Shown: one piece after another, positions 17,094 to 24,960 of the stretch
Layout of the letters: every line of letters starts with the position of its first letter
Position numbering within the stretch: position 1 is the first letter of the stretch
Source: Fusobacteriales bacterium
GTDB taxonomy: Bacteria > Fusobacteriota > Fusobacteriia > Fusobacteriales > Fusobacteriaceae
Direction: 5' to 3'
DNA: 64,000 nucleotides
Assembly: GCA_020063625.1 (NCBI GenBank)
Contig: JAICDD010000010.1
Location: forward strand, 1-64,000
The notes under the pieces: generated by a model
Seen by the model: the letters and a program-made list of their open reading frames with translations, nothing else
Database searches by the model: none
What the model was told of the DNA's origin: nothing
Program-made: the position numbers and the translations under genes

Positions 17094-18245
17094 ATGGCTG
17101 GATTAAAATTTTTTATGCCTTCAGTAAACTTAATGGGACCAAATTGTTTAGAAGATGCAGGAAAAGATATACAAGCATTAGGATTTAAAAAAGCGTTAAT
17201 TGTAACAGACAAAGTATTAAATGAAATTGGATTAGTAAAAAAATTAACAAAAGTATTAGATAACAATAATATAGAATATGTTATATTTGATGGAACTCAA
17301 CCAAATCCAACTACTAAAAATGTAGCTGATGGATTAAAATTATTAAAAGATAATAATTGTGATTTTGTAATTTCATTTGGAGGAGGTTCACCTCATGATT
17401 GTGCAAAAGGAATTGCACTAGTAGCAAGTAATGGTGGAGAAATAAAAGATTATGAAGGAGTAGATGTATCGAAAAAACCTCAACTTCCATTAGTAGCAGT
17501 AAATACTACAGCAGGTACTGCATCTGAGATGACTAGATTTTGTATAATAACAGATGAAGAAAGACATGTAAAAATGGCTATTGTAGATAAAAATACAACT
17601 CCTATATTAGCAGTAAATGATCCATTACTTATGTTAGATATGCCAAAATCTCTTACAGCTGCTACAGGAATGGATGCATTAACTCATGCAGTTGAAGCTT
17701 ATGTATCAACTATAGCTACTCCTGTAACTGATGCATGTGCACAAAAAGCTATAGAACTTATTAGTAAATATTTAAGAAAAGCAGTTGAAAATGGTAAAGA
17801 TGAAGAAGCAAGAGATATGATGGCATATGCTGAATTTTTAGCAGGAATGGCATTTAATAATGCATCATTAGGATATGTACATGCAATGGCACATCAACTT
17901 GGAGGATTCTATGATTTACCACATGGAGTATGTAATGCAATACTTCTTCCACATGTACAAGAGTATAATTCTCAAGTAGCTGCTGATAGATTAAAAGATA
18001 TAGCTTCATTTATGGGTGTAGATGTATCTAATATGACAGCAGAAGAAGGAGCAAAAGCAGCAATTGAAGCGATAAAACAATTATCAAAAGATATTAATAT
18101 ACCAAGTGGAATAAAAGAGTTAGGAGCTAAAGAAGACGATTTTGATACTTTAGCAACAAATGCTCTTAATGATGCTTGTGGATTAACTAATCCAAAACAA
18201 GCTACACATGAAGAAATAAAAGAAATATTTAGAAAAGCATTATAA
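17094..18245 (+). CDS. Iron-containing alcohol dehydrogenase
   Basis: This 383-residue group III (DhaT-like) alcohol dehydrogenase has the NAD(P) loop [10 protein letters not shown] (96-105). The metal ligands are D194 and H198 ([10 protein letters not shown]), H263 or H267 (HAMAHQLGG) and H277 (LPHGVCN). It interconverts alcohols and aldehydes, most likely producing ethanol or 1,3-propanediol while reoxidising NADH in fermentation. Codon use is regular and the promoter and ribosome binding site are strong, so high expression is likely. It is monocistronic with its own terminator. Confidence 0.94.
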   Translation: MAGLKFFMPSVNLMGPNCLEDAGKDIQALGFKKALIVTDKVLNEIGLVKKLTKVLDNNNIEYVIFDGTQPNPTTKNVADGLKLLKDNNCDFVISFGGGSPHDCAKGIALVASNGGEIKDYEGVDVSKKPQLPLVAVNTTAGTASEMTRFCIITDEERHVKMAIVDKNTTPILAVNDPLLMLDMPKSLTAATGMDALTHAVEAYVSTIATPVTDACAQKAIELISKYLRKAVENGKDEEARDMMAYAEFLAGMAFNNASLGYVHAMAHQLGGFYDLPHGVCNAILLPHVQEYNSQVAADRLKDIASFMGVDVSNMTAEEGAKAAIEAIKQLSKDINIPSGIKELGAKEDDFDTLATNALNDACGLTNPKQATHEEIKEIFRKAL

Positions 18246-18274
18246 TAAACATACTTTTTTATACAATAAATAAG

Positions 18275-18312
18275 ACACTTTGGATAGATATTCTATTCAA
18301 AGTGTTTTTTAT
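18275..18312 (+). terminator. Terminator of the ADH gene
   Basis: The stem is ACACTTTG / CAAAGTGT, extended by GATAGA / TCTATT, and is followed by TTTTTTAT. Confidence 0.85.
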
Positions 18313-18434
18313 ATATTATATTTATCTTTTAATAGAAAATAATATATAAAATTAAATATATATAAAACAAATAAAAGTATATATATTTTTAATTTGAATT
18401 AAAAAAATATGTTGTATAATAAACATCAGATGAA

Positions 18435-18473
18435 AATTATTAAAAATATATATGTTTATATATTTTAATAATT
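18435..18473 (+). promoter_or_regulatory. Long AT hairpin in the amt leader
   Basis: AATTATTAAAAATATATA pairs with TATATATTTTAATAATT around a TGTT loop. It lies downstream of a TATAAT (18415-18420) and 60 bp before the amt start. It may influence mRNA stability or translation. Confidence 0.5.
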
Positions 18474-18534
18474 CAAAAAATGAATTTATATAAATATATA
18501 TATAATATTAATAATGAAAAATGGGAGGATTACT

Positions 18535-19731
18535 ATGAATTTAGAAGTATTAATTAAAAGTTCAAATGTATTATTTTTATTGTTAGGGGCAATAATGATA
18601 TTTGCTATGCATGCAGGATTTGCTTTTTTAGAAGTAGGTTCTGTTAGAACAAAAAATCAAATAAATGCATTAGTAAAAATTATTTCTGATTGGGCGGTAT
18701 CAACTGTTGTTTATTTTCTTATTGGATTTCCGTTATCGAGAGGAATAAGTTTTTTAAGACCAGCTAGTGAACTTGTAGGAGATAATATGGGATTTGACCT
18801 TATTAAATTTTTCTTTTTTTTAACATTTGCTGCGTGTATACCAGCAATAATATCTGGTGGAATAGCAGAAAGAGCAAAATTTTGGCCACAAGTATTAGCA
18901 GGAGCAATATTTGCTGGAATATTATATCCATTTTTCGAATCAATAATATGGGGAGTAAATTCAAACTTTTTACAAGGATTAATAAAAAATATTACTGGAT
19001 TTGAATTTGTTGACTATGCAGGTTCTGTTGTAGTTCATTCATTTGGAGGTTGGTTAGCACTTCCGGCTATATTAGTATTAGGACCTAGAAAAAATAGATA
19101 TGATAGTGGAAATCCTATACCAATTAGTAATGTACCATTTTTAGCATTAGGAAGTTGGATTCTTGCTGTAGGATGGTTTGGATTTAATGTAATGAGTGCT
19201 GTTGAATTAAAAGATATTTCAGGATTAGTTGCAATAAACTCTTTAGCTTCAATGGTAGGTGGAATTTTAGTATCATTAGTATTATCAAAAGGAGATGCTA
19301 TATTTATACATAATGGTGCATTAGCTGGACTTGTAGCAGTATGTGCAGGTTCTGCAATATATCATCCAATTGGCGCATTTGTTGTAGGTGGAATTGCTGC
19401 AGCAATATTTGTTTATGGATTTCACTTTGAAACTGAAGTATTAAAAATAGATGATGTACTTGGAGTAGTAGTATTACACGGTGTTGTTGGTAGCTGGGGA
19501 GGTATTGCTGCTGGAATATTTGGTTCTACATTATTTGGTGGACTTGGAGGAGTAAGTTTTATTGCACAATTAATAGGAGTATCTGTTGCAATATTGATAG
19601 CATTATTTGGTGGAAGTATAGTTTATTTAGTGATAGATAAATTGTTTGGATTTAGATTAGAAGAAGAAAAAGAAACTAGAGGAGCAGATTTATCTATTCA
19701 TTCATTAGAAGCTTATCCAGACAAATTTTAA
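18535..19731 (+). CDS. amt: Ammonium transporter
   Basis: This 398-residue Amt/Mep/Rh channel has eleven predicted helices. The twin pore histidines are H168 (VVVHSFGG) and H315 (VVLHGVVGS), and the signature GGIAERAKFWPQV is at 108-120. It conducts ammonium into the cell. I place the start at 18535 rather than 18514, because GGGAGG lies 6 bp before the later ATG and none precedes the earlier one. No glnK gene is adjacent, which is unusual for amt. It is monocistronic, followed by a strong terminator. Confidence 0.93.
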   Translation: MNLEVLIKSSNVLFLLLGAIMIFAMHAGFAFLEVGSVRTKNQINALVKIISDWAVSTVVYFLIGFPLSRGISFLRPASELVGDNMGFDLIKFFFFLTFAACIPAIISGGIAERAKFWPQVLAGAIFAGILYPFFESIIWGVNSNFLQGLIKNITGFEFVDYAGSVVVHSFGGWLALPAILVLGPRKNRYDSGNPIPISNVPFLALGSWILAVGWFGFNVMSAVELKDISGLVAINSLASMVGGILVSLVLSKGDAIFIHNGALAGLVAVCAGSAIYHPIGAFVVGGIAAAIFVYGFHFETEVLKIDDVLGVVVLHGVVGSWGGIAAGIFGSTLFGGLGGVSFIAQLIGVSVAILIALFGGSIVYLVIDKLFGFRLEEEKETRGADLSIHSLEAYPDKF

Positions 19732-19745
19732 ATATATATAATAAA

Positions 19746-19785
19746 AAAAGCTTAAATAGAATAAACTATTTAAGCTTTTCTCTTA
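19746..19785. terminator. Terminator between amt and hsp20
   Basis: The 14-bp stem AAAAGCTTAAATAG / CTATTTAAGCTTTT can act in both directions for the convergent genes. Confidence 0.85.
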
Positions 19786-19786
19786 A

Positions 19787-20248
19787 TTATTTAATTTCGA
19801 TTGTTTGATATTCTTCTTTTGCATTTTCAATTAATTTTTTAGGAATAGTAATATTTAAAACACCATTATCAAATTTTGCTTTGATTAAATTTTTATCAAT
19901 GTCTAAATATTCAGGTAGAGGAATATTTCTTACAAAATTTCCATAAATTCTTTCTTTTCTGTAAAATTTTTTATTTTTTTCTTCTTTTTCCTCTTTTCTT
20001 TCAGCAGAGATTTTTAAATAACCGTCATGAAGTTCTAATTTTACATCTTCTTTTTTTACCCCAGGTAAATCAGCAGAGATAATATAAGCATTATCTGTTT
20101 CGGATATGTCAGTACTAAATTTTTGGAAATTATCATTAAATAAAGAAGGTGTGTCAAAGAATGAGTTAAAAGAATCAAAAATACTATCAAAATAATCTCT
20201 TTCTCTTAAAAATGGATTCCATTTTTTAGTAGTAATTAAGCTTCTCAT
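19787..20248 (-). CDS. hsp20: Small heat-shock protein (Hsp20 / alpha-crystallin)
   Basis: The 153 residues carry an alpha-crystallin domain (YIISADLPGVKKEDVKLELH to FDNGVLNITIPK) and a C-terminal tail. It is an ATP-independent holdase that binds unfolding proteins in the cytoplasm. A CIRCE-like element lies between its promoter and start codon, so HrcA repression is likely. The ribosome binding site is AAGGAGGG. Confidence 0.94.
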   Translation of the reverse strand: MRSLITTKKWNPFLRERDYFDSIFDSFNSFFDTPSLFNDNFQKFSTDISETDNAYIISADLPGVKKEDVKLELHDGYLKISAERKEEKEEKNKKFYRKERIYGNFVRNIPLPEYLDIDKNLIKAKFDNGVLNITIPKKLIENAKEEYQTIEIK

Positions 20249-20278
20249 AACAATCCCTCCTTTAAATTTTGATAATTA

Positions 20279-20305
20279 TTAGCACTCTTTATATCTGGTT
20301 GCTAA
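20279..20305 (-). promoter_or_regulatory. CIRCE-like HrcA operator of hsp20
   Basis: TTAGCACTC, 9 bp, then GGTTGCTAA. The left arm is a perfect CIRCE half and the right arm matches GAGTGCTAA at 7 of 9 positions. The position between promoter and hsp20 start is classical. Confidence 0.8.
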
Positions 20306-20307
20306 TA

Positions 20308-20338
20308 ATTATATAGCACATAAAAAATAATTTGTCAA
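20308..20338 (-). promoter_or_regulatory. Promoter of hsp20
   Basis: Read on the minus strand: TTGACA (20338-20333), then TATAAT (20313-20308) with a 19-bp spacer, or TATATA with 17 bp. It is immediately upstream of the CIRCE-like operator. Confidence 0.65.
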
Positions 20339-20377
20339 GAGTTTTTTTGGAAAATTTCAAAAAAAATTTTCAAAAAA

Positions 20378-20410
20378 AGACCATAAAACAACTTATAAGT
20401 TTTATGGTCT
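20378..20410 (-). terminator. Terminator downstream of the SDR fragment
   Basis: The stem AGACCATAAAAC / GTTTTATGGTCT is followed on the minus strand by TTTTTTTG. Confidence 0.75.
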
Positions 20411-20424
20411 AAAAAATATTAAAT

Positions 20425-20575
20425 TTAAACACCAGAATATGCAGAGAATCCACCATCAACAGGGATAACAGTACCGTTTACAAAACTAGAACTATTATAA
20501 TCTACAAGCCAAAGTAAAGTACCAATTAATTCTTCTGGTTTTCCAAATCTTTCCATTGGAGTTTGACTAAACGGA
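20425..20575 (-). pseudogene. C-terminal remnant of a short-chain dehydrogenase (SDR)
   Basis: The minus-strand frame ending at TAA 20427-20425 reads TPMERFGKPEELIGTLLWLV, then VNGTVIPVDGGFSAYSGV, the unmistakable last ~50 residues of an SDR of the KduD/mannonate-reductase type. The Rossmann N-terminus and catalytic Tyr/Lys are missing. The match stops near 20575, where a plus-strand fragment of a different gene begins. Its own terminator survives at 20378-20410. The remnant shows a deletion or inversion breakpoint. Confidence 0.8.
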
Positions 20576-20578
20576 TAT

Positions 20579-20992
20579 ATGATAGAAGATAGATTACTTC
20601 ATCAAGGATTAGGATTTGAAAAAATGTTTGAATGTTTTGATTTTAATGGTAATAATCTAGAGAAAACATTAAAAAACTGGAGATTAAAATCTGAAAGCAA
20701 TAAAGAATATGGAAGAAAAAATTTAATAACATATGCAGATACTACATGTTTTGCATTAGATAGTATCTCGTTAAATGAAAAATACTCTTTTGAAGAAATA
20801 AAAAACAAGACATTTTCAATAATGATAGTATTAGAAGGAGAAGGAAAAATTACTTGGAAAGATGGTGAAAAAGAAAAGTATATTACAGTTAAACAGGGAG
20901 ATGAGTTTTTTTTGCCAAATTCATTATCAAATGTAAAAATAACAACAAATACAAATTTAGAAGTATTAAATTGTTATCCACCTAAAGTGTAA
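20579..20992 (+). pseudogene. Cupin fragment resembling the C-terminal part of a type I mannose-6-phosphate isomerase
   Basis: The 137-residue ORF has no ribosome binding site and starts abruptly at the breakpoint with the SDR remnant. The second half is a cupin barrel strand set (FSIMIVLEGEGKITWKDG, KQGDEFFLPNSL). The overall look resembles the C-terminal part of class I phosphomannose isomerases, but the family call is tentative. A truncated gene whose N-terminus was lost in the rearrangement is the simplest reading. A sugar-uronate or mannose catabolic locus may once have stood here. Confidence 0.5.
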
Positions 20993-21009
20993 ATTTATAT
21001 AAAATAAAC

Positions 21010-21060
21010 GGTGATTGAAAAACTAAGATTAAAAAACTAGCTATTCAATCACCTTTATTT
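21010..21060. terminator. Terminator between convergent genes
   Basis: The stem GGTGATTGAA / TTCAATCACC is followed by TTTATTTTT. Confidence 0.75.
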
Positions 21061-22755
21061 TTATACTTCTTTTAATTCTTCATAAACTTCTTTTATTTCT
21101 GGTAAGGACTCTAAAAAAACATCTACTATTAAAGGATCAAAATTTTTTCCTTTCATCTCTTTTATCATATTTACACTTTCATCAAATGAAAATGCTTTTT
21201 TATAAATTCTTTTATTACTAAGCGCATCAAAAACATCTGCTATTGAGACAATTCTTGCTGCTAAAGGAATCTCATCACCTTTTAAACCTTTTGGATAACC
21301 AGTTCCATCCCATTTTTCATGATGTGAACTAGCTACATCAATTGCATAATCAAATATATCAATATGATGTCTTTTTATATTTTCTTTAAAACTTCTAAGT
21401 ATATTAGCTCCAATAGTTGAGTGTGTTTTCATTATTTCAAATTCTTCAGTAGTAAGTTTTCCAGGTTTTAATAAAATGCTATCGGCAATACCTACTTTTC
21501 CAATGTCATGTAGTGGAGCAGCTTTAAAAATATTTTCTATAAAAAATATGTTTATAGAATTATTATATTTAGATAAATTTTTAGCAATTATTTTTGAATA
21601 AATAGCCATTCTTTCTATATGATGTGATGTTTCTGGATCTTTTACCTCAACTAATCTAACAAAACTAATAATAGTACTTGTTAATAAATCTTCTATTAAT
21701 AAACTTTTTTCAAAGCTATATGTCAAAAATTTAATAATAGAATTTAATTTTTTCTTGTCTATTTCAGTATAAGCATTTTTTTCTAATGAGCTAAGGAAAA
21801 ATATTCCTAAAATGTTTCCATTGTTTTTTCTTAAAGGAATTGAGATATTTGATTTAAATCCTTCATTTAAAAGTAGTTTTATGTATGAAGAATCAGTATC
21901 TTGATAATATTTTTCTAAATCATTAATTATTCTTATTTCATTATTTTCAATTAATTTTTTTAGATTACTTTCATTATATTTAACACTAAAACCTTCATTT
22001 AAATATTGATTTAATCCTTTATCTAAAATGTTGTGTTTAGTAACAATTAAATCACCTTCTAAAGTAGCAAACCCCATTCTATTATATTTTATATATTTTT
22101 TAAATTTATCATTTGAATATATTTCTTCTAAAGTTTCTTTTATGCTATAACCTTTAAAAATAACATCTTCTACATCTTCTACCTCTTCTATTGTTTTTAA
22201 GTTATTTTTTAAAATGTCTAATTTATTTAAGATTTGGTCTTTTTCTAAAAAAGAATTATTACTTATATTAAAATCATAATTTTTATATAATATGTTATCT
22301 AAATATTCTGAAGTCTTTTTATCAATTTTATTGAGTCTATATACTTCAAATGATAGTGCAAATATTATATAGATAAAAAATAACATATAAGAAATATCAC
22401 GAGTATTTTTAAAATTTTTTATATTATTAATTAATGATTTTTTATAATTTTCTAGTTTTATAATTAAAAAATCCAAGCTATATAAAATATTTGATTCATC
22501 AATTGGGTAATTATCTAATAAATCTTTATTTAAAATATCTTTGTTTTTATCTAAATAATATTTTAGTTTTTTTAATATTATCTTATTATCTTTTTCTTTT
22601 AATAAATCAAATTTTGCTTCGTAAAAAGTTTGTGTTAAATTAGAAATTCTAGAAATTTTATAATTTAAATTTTCAATTTTAGAAGTAGTAAAAAATATAA
22701 AAATAAATAAAATAGTAGCAAATATAAAAGAGATTATATAATTTATTTTTTTCAA
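21061..22755 (-). CDS. Membrane HD-GYP cyclic di-GMP phosphodiesterase
   Basis: The 564 residues comprise an N-terminal helix, a ~90-residue extracytoplasmic region and a second helix (about 120-140). A GAF-like sensor follows (about 200-355), then an HD-GYP domain with HDIGKVGIADSILLKPG and HHEKWDGTGYPKGLKGDEIP. The HD pair and GYP residues are intact, so it should degrade cyclic di-GMP to GMP or pGpG. It is the natural counterpart of the diguanylate cyclase at 13.6 kb. It is monocistronic on the minus strand. Confidence 0.92.
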   Translation of the reverse strand: MKKINYIISFIFATILFIFIFFTTSKIENLNYKISRISNLTQTFYEAKFDLLKEKDNKIILKKLKYYLDKNKDILNKDLLDNYPIDESNILYSLDFLIIKLENYKKSLINNIKNFKNTRDISYMLFFIYIIFALSFEVYRLNKIDKKTSEYLDNILYKNYDFNISNNSFLEKDQILNKLDILKNNLKTIEEVEDVEDVIFKGYSIKETLEEIYSNDKFKKYIKYNRMGFATLEGDLIVTKHNILDKGLNQYLNEGFSVKYNESNLKKLIENNEIRIINDLEKYYQDTDSSYIKLLLNEGFKSNISIPLRKNNGNILGIFFLSSLEKNAYTEIDKKKLNSIIKFLTYSFEKSLLIEDLLTSTIISFVRLVEVKDPETSHHIERMAIYSKIIAKNLSKYNNSINIFFIENIFKAAPLHDIGKVGIADSILLKPGKLTTEEFEIMKTHSTIGANILRSFKENIKRHHIDIFDYAIDVASSHHEKWDGTGYPKGLKGDEIPLAARIVSIADVFDALSNKRIYKKAFSFDESVNMIKEMKGKNFDPLIVDVFLESLPEIKEVYEELKEV

Positions 22756-22823
22756 AATTATTCCTCCAATTATTTTTTTATTATAATATTATATTAACAC
22801 TAAAAAATCAAATTTACAATAAA

Positions 22824-22875
22824 AAAACACATTGAAAACCTATCTAACTTAGATAGAATGTTTCAATGTGTTTTT
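22824..22875 (-). terminator. Terminator after serC
   Basis: The stem AACACATTGAAA / TTTCAATGTGTT has an inner hairpin CTATCTAA / TTAGATAG, with U-runs on both sides. Confidence 0.8.
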
Positions 22876-22878
22876 AAA

Positions 22879-23991
22879 TTATTTTACTTTTTCATAAGCC
22901 CATTTTATCCATTCACAAAGAATCTCTAAATCATCTTTCTCAATTGTAGCACCACACCATATTCTTATACCTTTTGGTGAATCTCTATATGAAGCTATAT
23001 CATAAGCTATATTATTTTCTGCTAATAATGTAACTAAATTATCTATTTTTTCAGATTCTAAATTCAGTTTTAAACAAACACTTGTATTAGAACGAATCTC
23101 TTTTGAAGTAGGTAGAAAATCAATAAAATCATTTTCTTCAACAAATTTTTCAATTACAGATAAATTTTCTTGACTTTTTTTTATGGCTGATTCTAGTCCC
23201 CCAATAGATTCAACCCAATTTAATGCAACTAAATAATCTTCATTACAAAGCATTGAAGGAGTATTTATAGTAGAGCCTTTAAAAATACCTTCAATTAATT
23301 TTCCATTTTTTTTAAGTCTAAATATTTTTGGAAGTGGTCTATCAGGAGTATAATTCTCTATTCTTTCAACAGCTCTAGGAGATAAAATAAGCATTCCATG
23401 AGCTCCCTCTCCACCTAATACTTTTTGCCAAGAAAATGTAATTATATCAAGTTTTTCCCAAGGAATTTCCATAGCAAATACAGCAGAAGTAGCATCACAA
23501 ATAGTTAATCCTTTTCTATCATCTGCTATCCAATCAGCATTAGGAATTTTTACTCCACTTGTTGTACCATTCCACGTAAATACAACATCATTATTACAGT
23601 CAACTTTAGATAAATCAGGTAAATGACCATAATCAGCAAAATGATATGTTACATCATTTAGCTTTAATTCATTTTTAATATCATTAGCCCACTCTCTTCC
23701 AAACGCATCAAAAGCAATTACTTCTACTCCTCTTTCACCTAAAACATTCCAAAGAGCCATTTCTACTGCTCCTGTATCTGATGCAGGAACTATTCCTACA
23801 CGATAATTATCAGGAATTTGAAGAATTTTTTTTGTTTTTTCAATACTTTCTTCTAATTTTGCTTTTCCTATTTTACTTCTATGAGAACGACCAAGTGGTG
23901 CATTAGATAGTAGATTTAATCTATATCCTTTAAATTTTGAACATGGTCCAGAAGAAAAATGTGTGTTATTTGGTTTTAATTTTGGTTCCAT
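22879..23991 (-). CDS. serC: Phosphoserine aminotransferase, class V PLP enzyme
   Basis: This is a 370-residue aminotransferase of the SerC type found in archaea and some bacteria (start of fold: [34 protein letters not shown]). The PLP lysine is in [15 protein letters not shown]. It converts 3-phosphohydroxypyruvate and glutamate to phosphoserine in serine synthesis. I use ATG at 23991, preceded by AAGGGGG, rather than the earlier in-frame start of the track. No serA lies nearby. Confidence 0.88.
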   Translation of the reverse strand: MEPKLKPNNTHFSSGPCSKFKGYRLNLLSNAPLGRSHRSKIGKAKLEESIEKTKKILQIPDNYRVGIVPASDTGAVEMALWNVLGERGVEVIAFDAFGREWANDIKNELKLNDVTYHFADYGHLPDLSKVDCNNDVVFTWNGTTSGVKIPNADWIADDRKGLTICDATSAVFAMEIPWEKLDIITFSWQKVLGGEGAHGMLILSPRAVERIENYTPDRPLPKIFRLKKNGKLIEGIFKGSTINTPSMLCNEDYLVALNWVESIGGLESAIKKSQENLSVIEKFVEENDFIDFLPTSKEIRSNTSVCLKLNLESEKIDNLVTLLAENNIAYDIASYRDSPKGIRIWCGATIEKDDLEILCEWIKWAYEKVK

Positions 23992-24199
23992 AGTATCCCC
24001 CTTGTATAAATTTTTAATACTTTTGTATGAATATTTTATAATGATATACAAAAAATATCAAGTTATTTATAAAAAATATGCAAAAAATAGAGGAAAAAAC
24101 CGATAAATAGAGTATATAAATAATATCAGGGATATGTTAAAATTAATTATAAATTTTTGAGGGAATAAGGAATAAAAAGGGAAAAGGAGAGTGGGAATA

Positions 24200-24268
24200 A
24201 TGTTAAAGAAAAATTTTTGGCTCATTCTTGCTGTAATAATACTTATTAGTTTTATGTCGAATACTTAA
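24200..24268 (+). CDS. 22-residue membrane peptide
   Basis: MLKKNFWLILAVIILISFMSNT is one hydrophobic helix after a basic start. A purine-rich ribosome binding site (GGAGAGTGGG) precedes ATG and a strong terminator follows, so it looks like a stand-alone small gene. The function is unknown; toxin-like or envelope-stress peptides have this shape. It is below the ORF-track cutoff. Confidence 0.5.
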   Translation: MLKKNFWLILAVIILISFMSNT

Positions 24269-24270
24269 AA

Positions 24271-24327
24271 AAAATAAAGAGCTATAATATTTAATATAAA
24301 TTAAATATTTATGCTCTTTATTTTTTA
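24271..24327 (+). terminator. Terminator after the small membrane peptide
   Basis: AATAAAGAGC / GCTCTTTATT has an inner ATATTTAAT / ATTAAATAT stem and is followed by TTTTTATT. Confidence 0.8.
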
Positions 24328-24396
24328 TTCTATTTTTTTTAGAAAAAATTATGCTATAATAAATTATAAATCATTCAAACAAAATTTGGGGGCAAA

Positions 24397-24957
24397 ATGA
24401 AAAAACATTTATTTATATTGTTAATTATTTTTTTGTTTCAAGGATGCAAAGTAGCATCACCAAATATTAAGTGGGAAAATATTGAAACCATAAAAAAAAA
24501 TAAAGAAAAACTTCAAAGTGGAGATATATTAATTTTGAGTAAAAAATTAGGAGTATATACTTGGCTTGGACATTCGGCTATATATTTAAAAGAATATGAT
24601 GTAGTAGCTGAATACCCCCAAATATTTCATGGATTTTATTATGTAAGATTTGATGATTGGCTAGATGCAGTTTCAGATAGAAAAATAAAAGTTTTAAGAT
24701 ATAAAGATATTAATGAGAAATTTAAAGATGAAATATATAATGAGATAGAGAATAGTAAAGATAAAAGATATAAAGTAGTATTAGATAAAAAAGATAATAG
24801 TGGTTTTTATTGTTCGCAATGGGTATGGTATATTTTTTATAAATCAGGATTAGAATTTGATAAAAATATAGATTTAGACTCAGATGGAGGCCCTATTGTA
24901 TATCCATATGATTTTTTATACTCAAATGAATTAGAAAAAATTAATATAGGAGAATAA
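24397..24957 (+). CDS. Lipoprotein with permuted papain-like (YiiX/NlpC type) peptidase fold
   Basis: The 186 residues start with a lipoprotein signal ending FLFQGC. The fold shows the circularly permuted NlpC/P60 order: His in LGHSAIYLK first, then Cys in FYCSQWVWYIFYKSG. Such YiiX/YebB-like proteins hydrolyse amide or thioester bonds; the substrate here is unknown. A TGCTATAAT extended -10 lies about 37 bp upstream. Only 3 bp separate it from the downstream hybrid sensor gene, so the two form an operon and the lipoprotein may feed or modulate that sensor. Confidence 0.78.
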   Translation: MKKHLFILLIIFLFQGCKVASPNIKWENIETIKKNKEKLQSGDILILSKKLGVYTWLGHSAIYLKEYDVVAEYPQIFHGFYYVRFDDWLDAVSDRKIKVLRYKDINEKFKDEIYNEIENSKDKRYKVVLDKKDNSGFYCSQWVWYIFYKSGLEFDKNIDLDSDGGPIVYPYDFLYSNELEKINIGE

Positions 24958-24960
24958 TAG

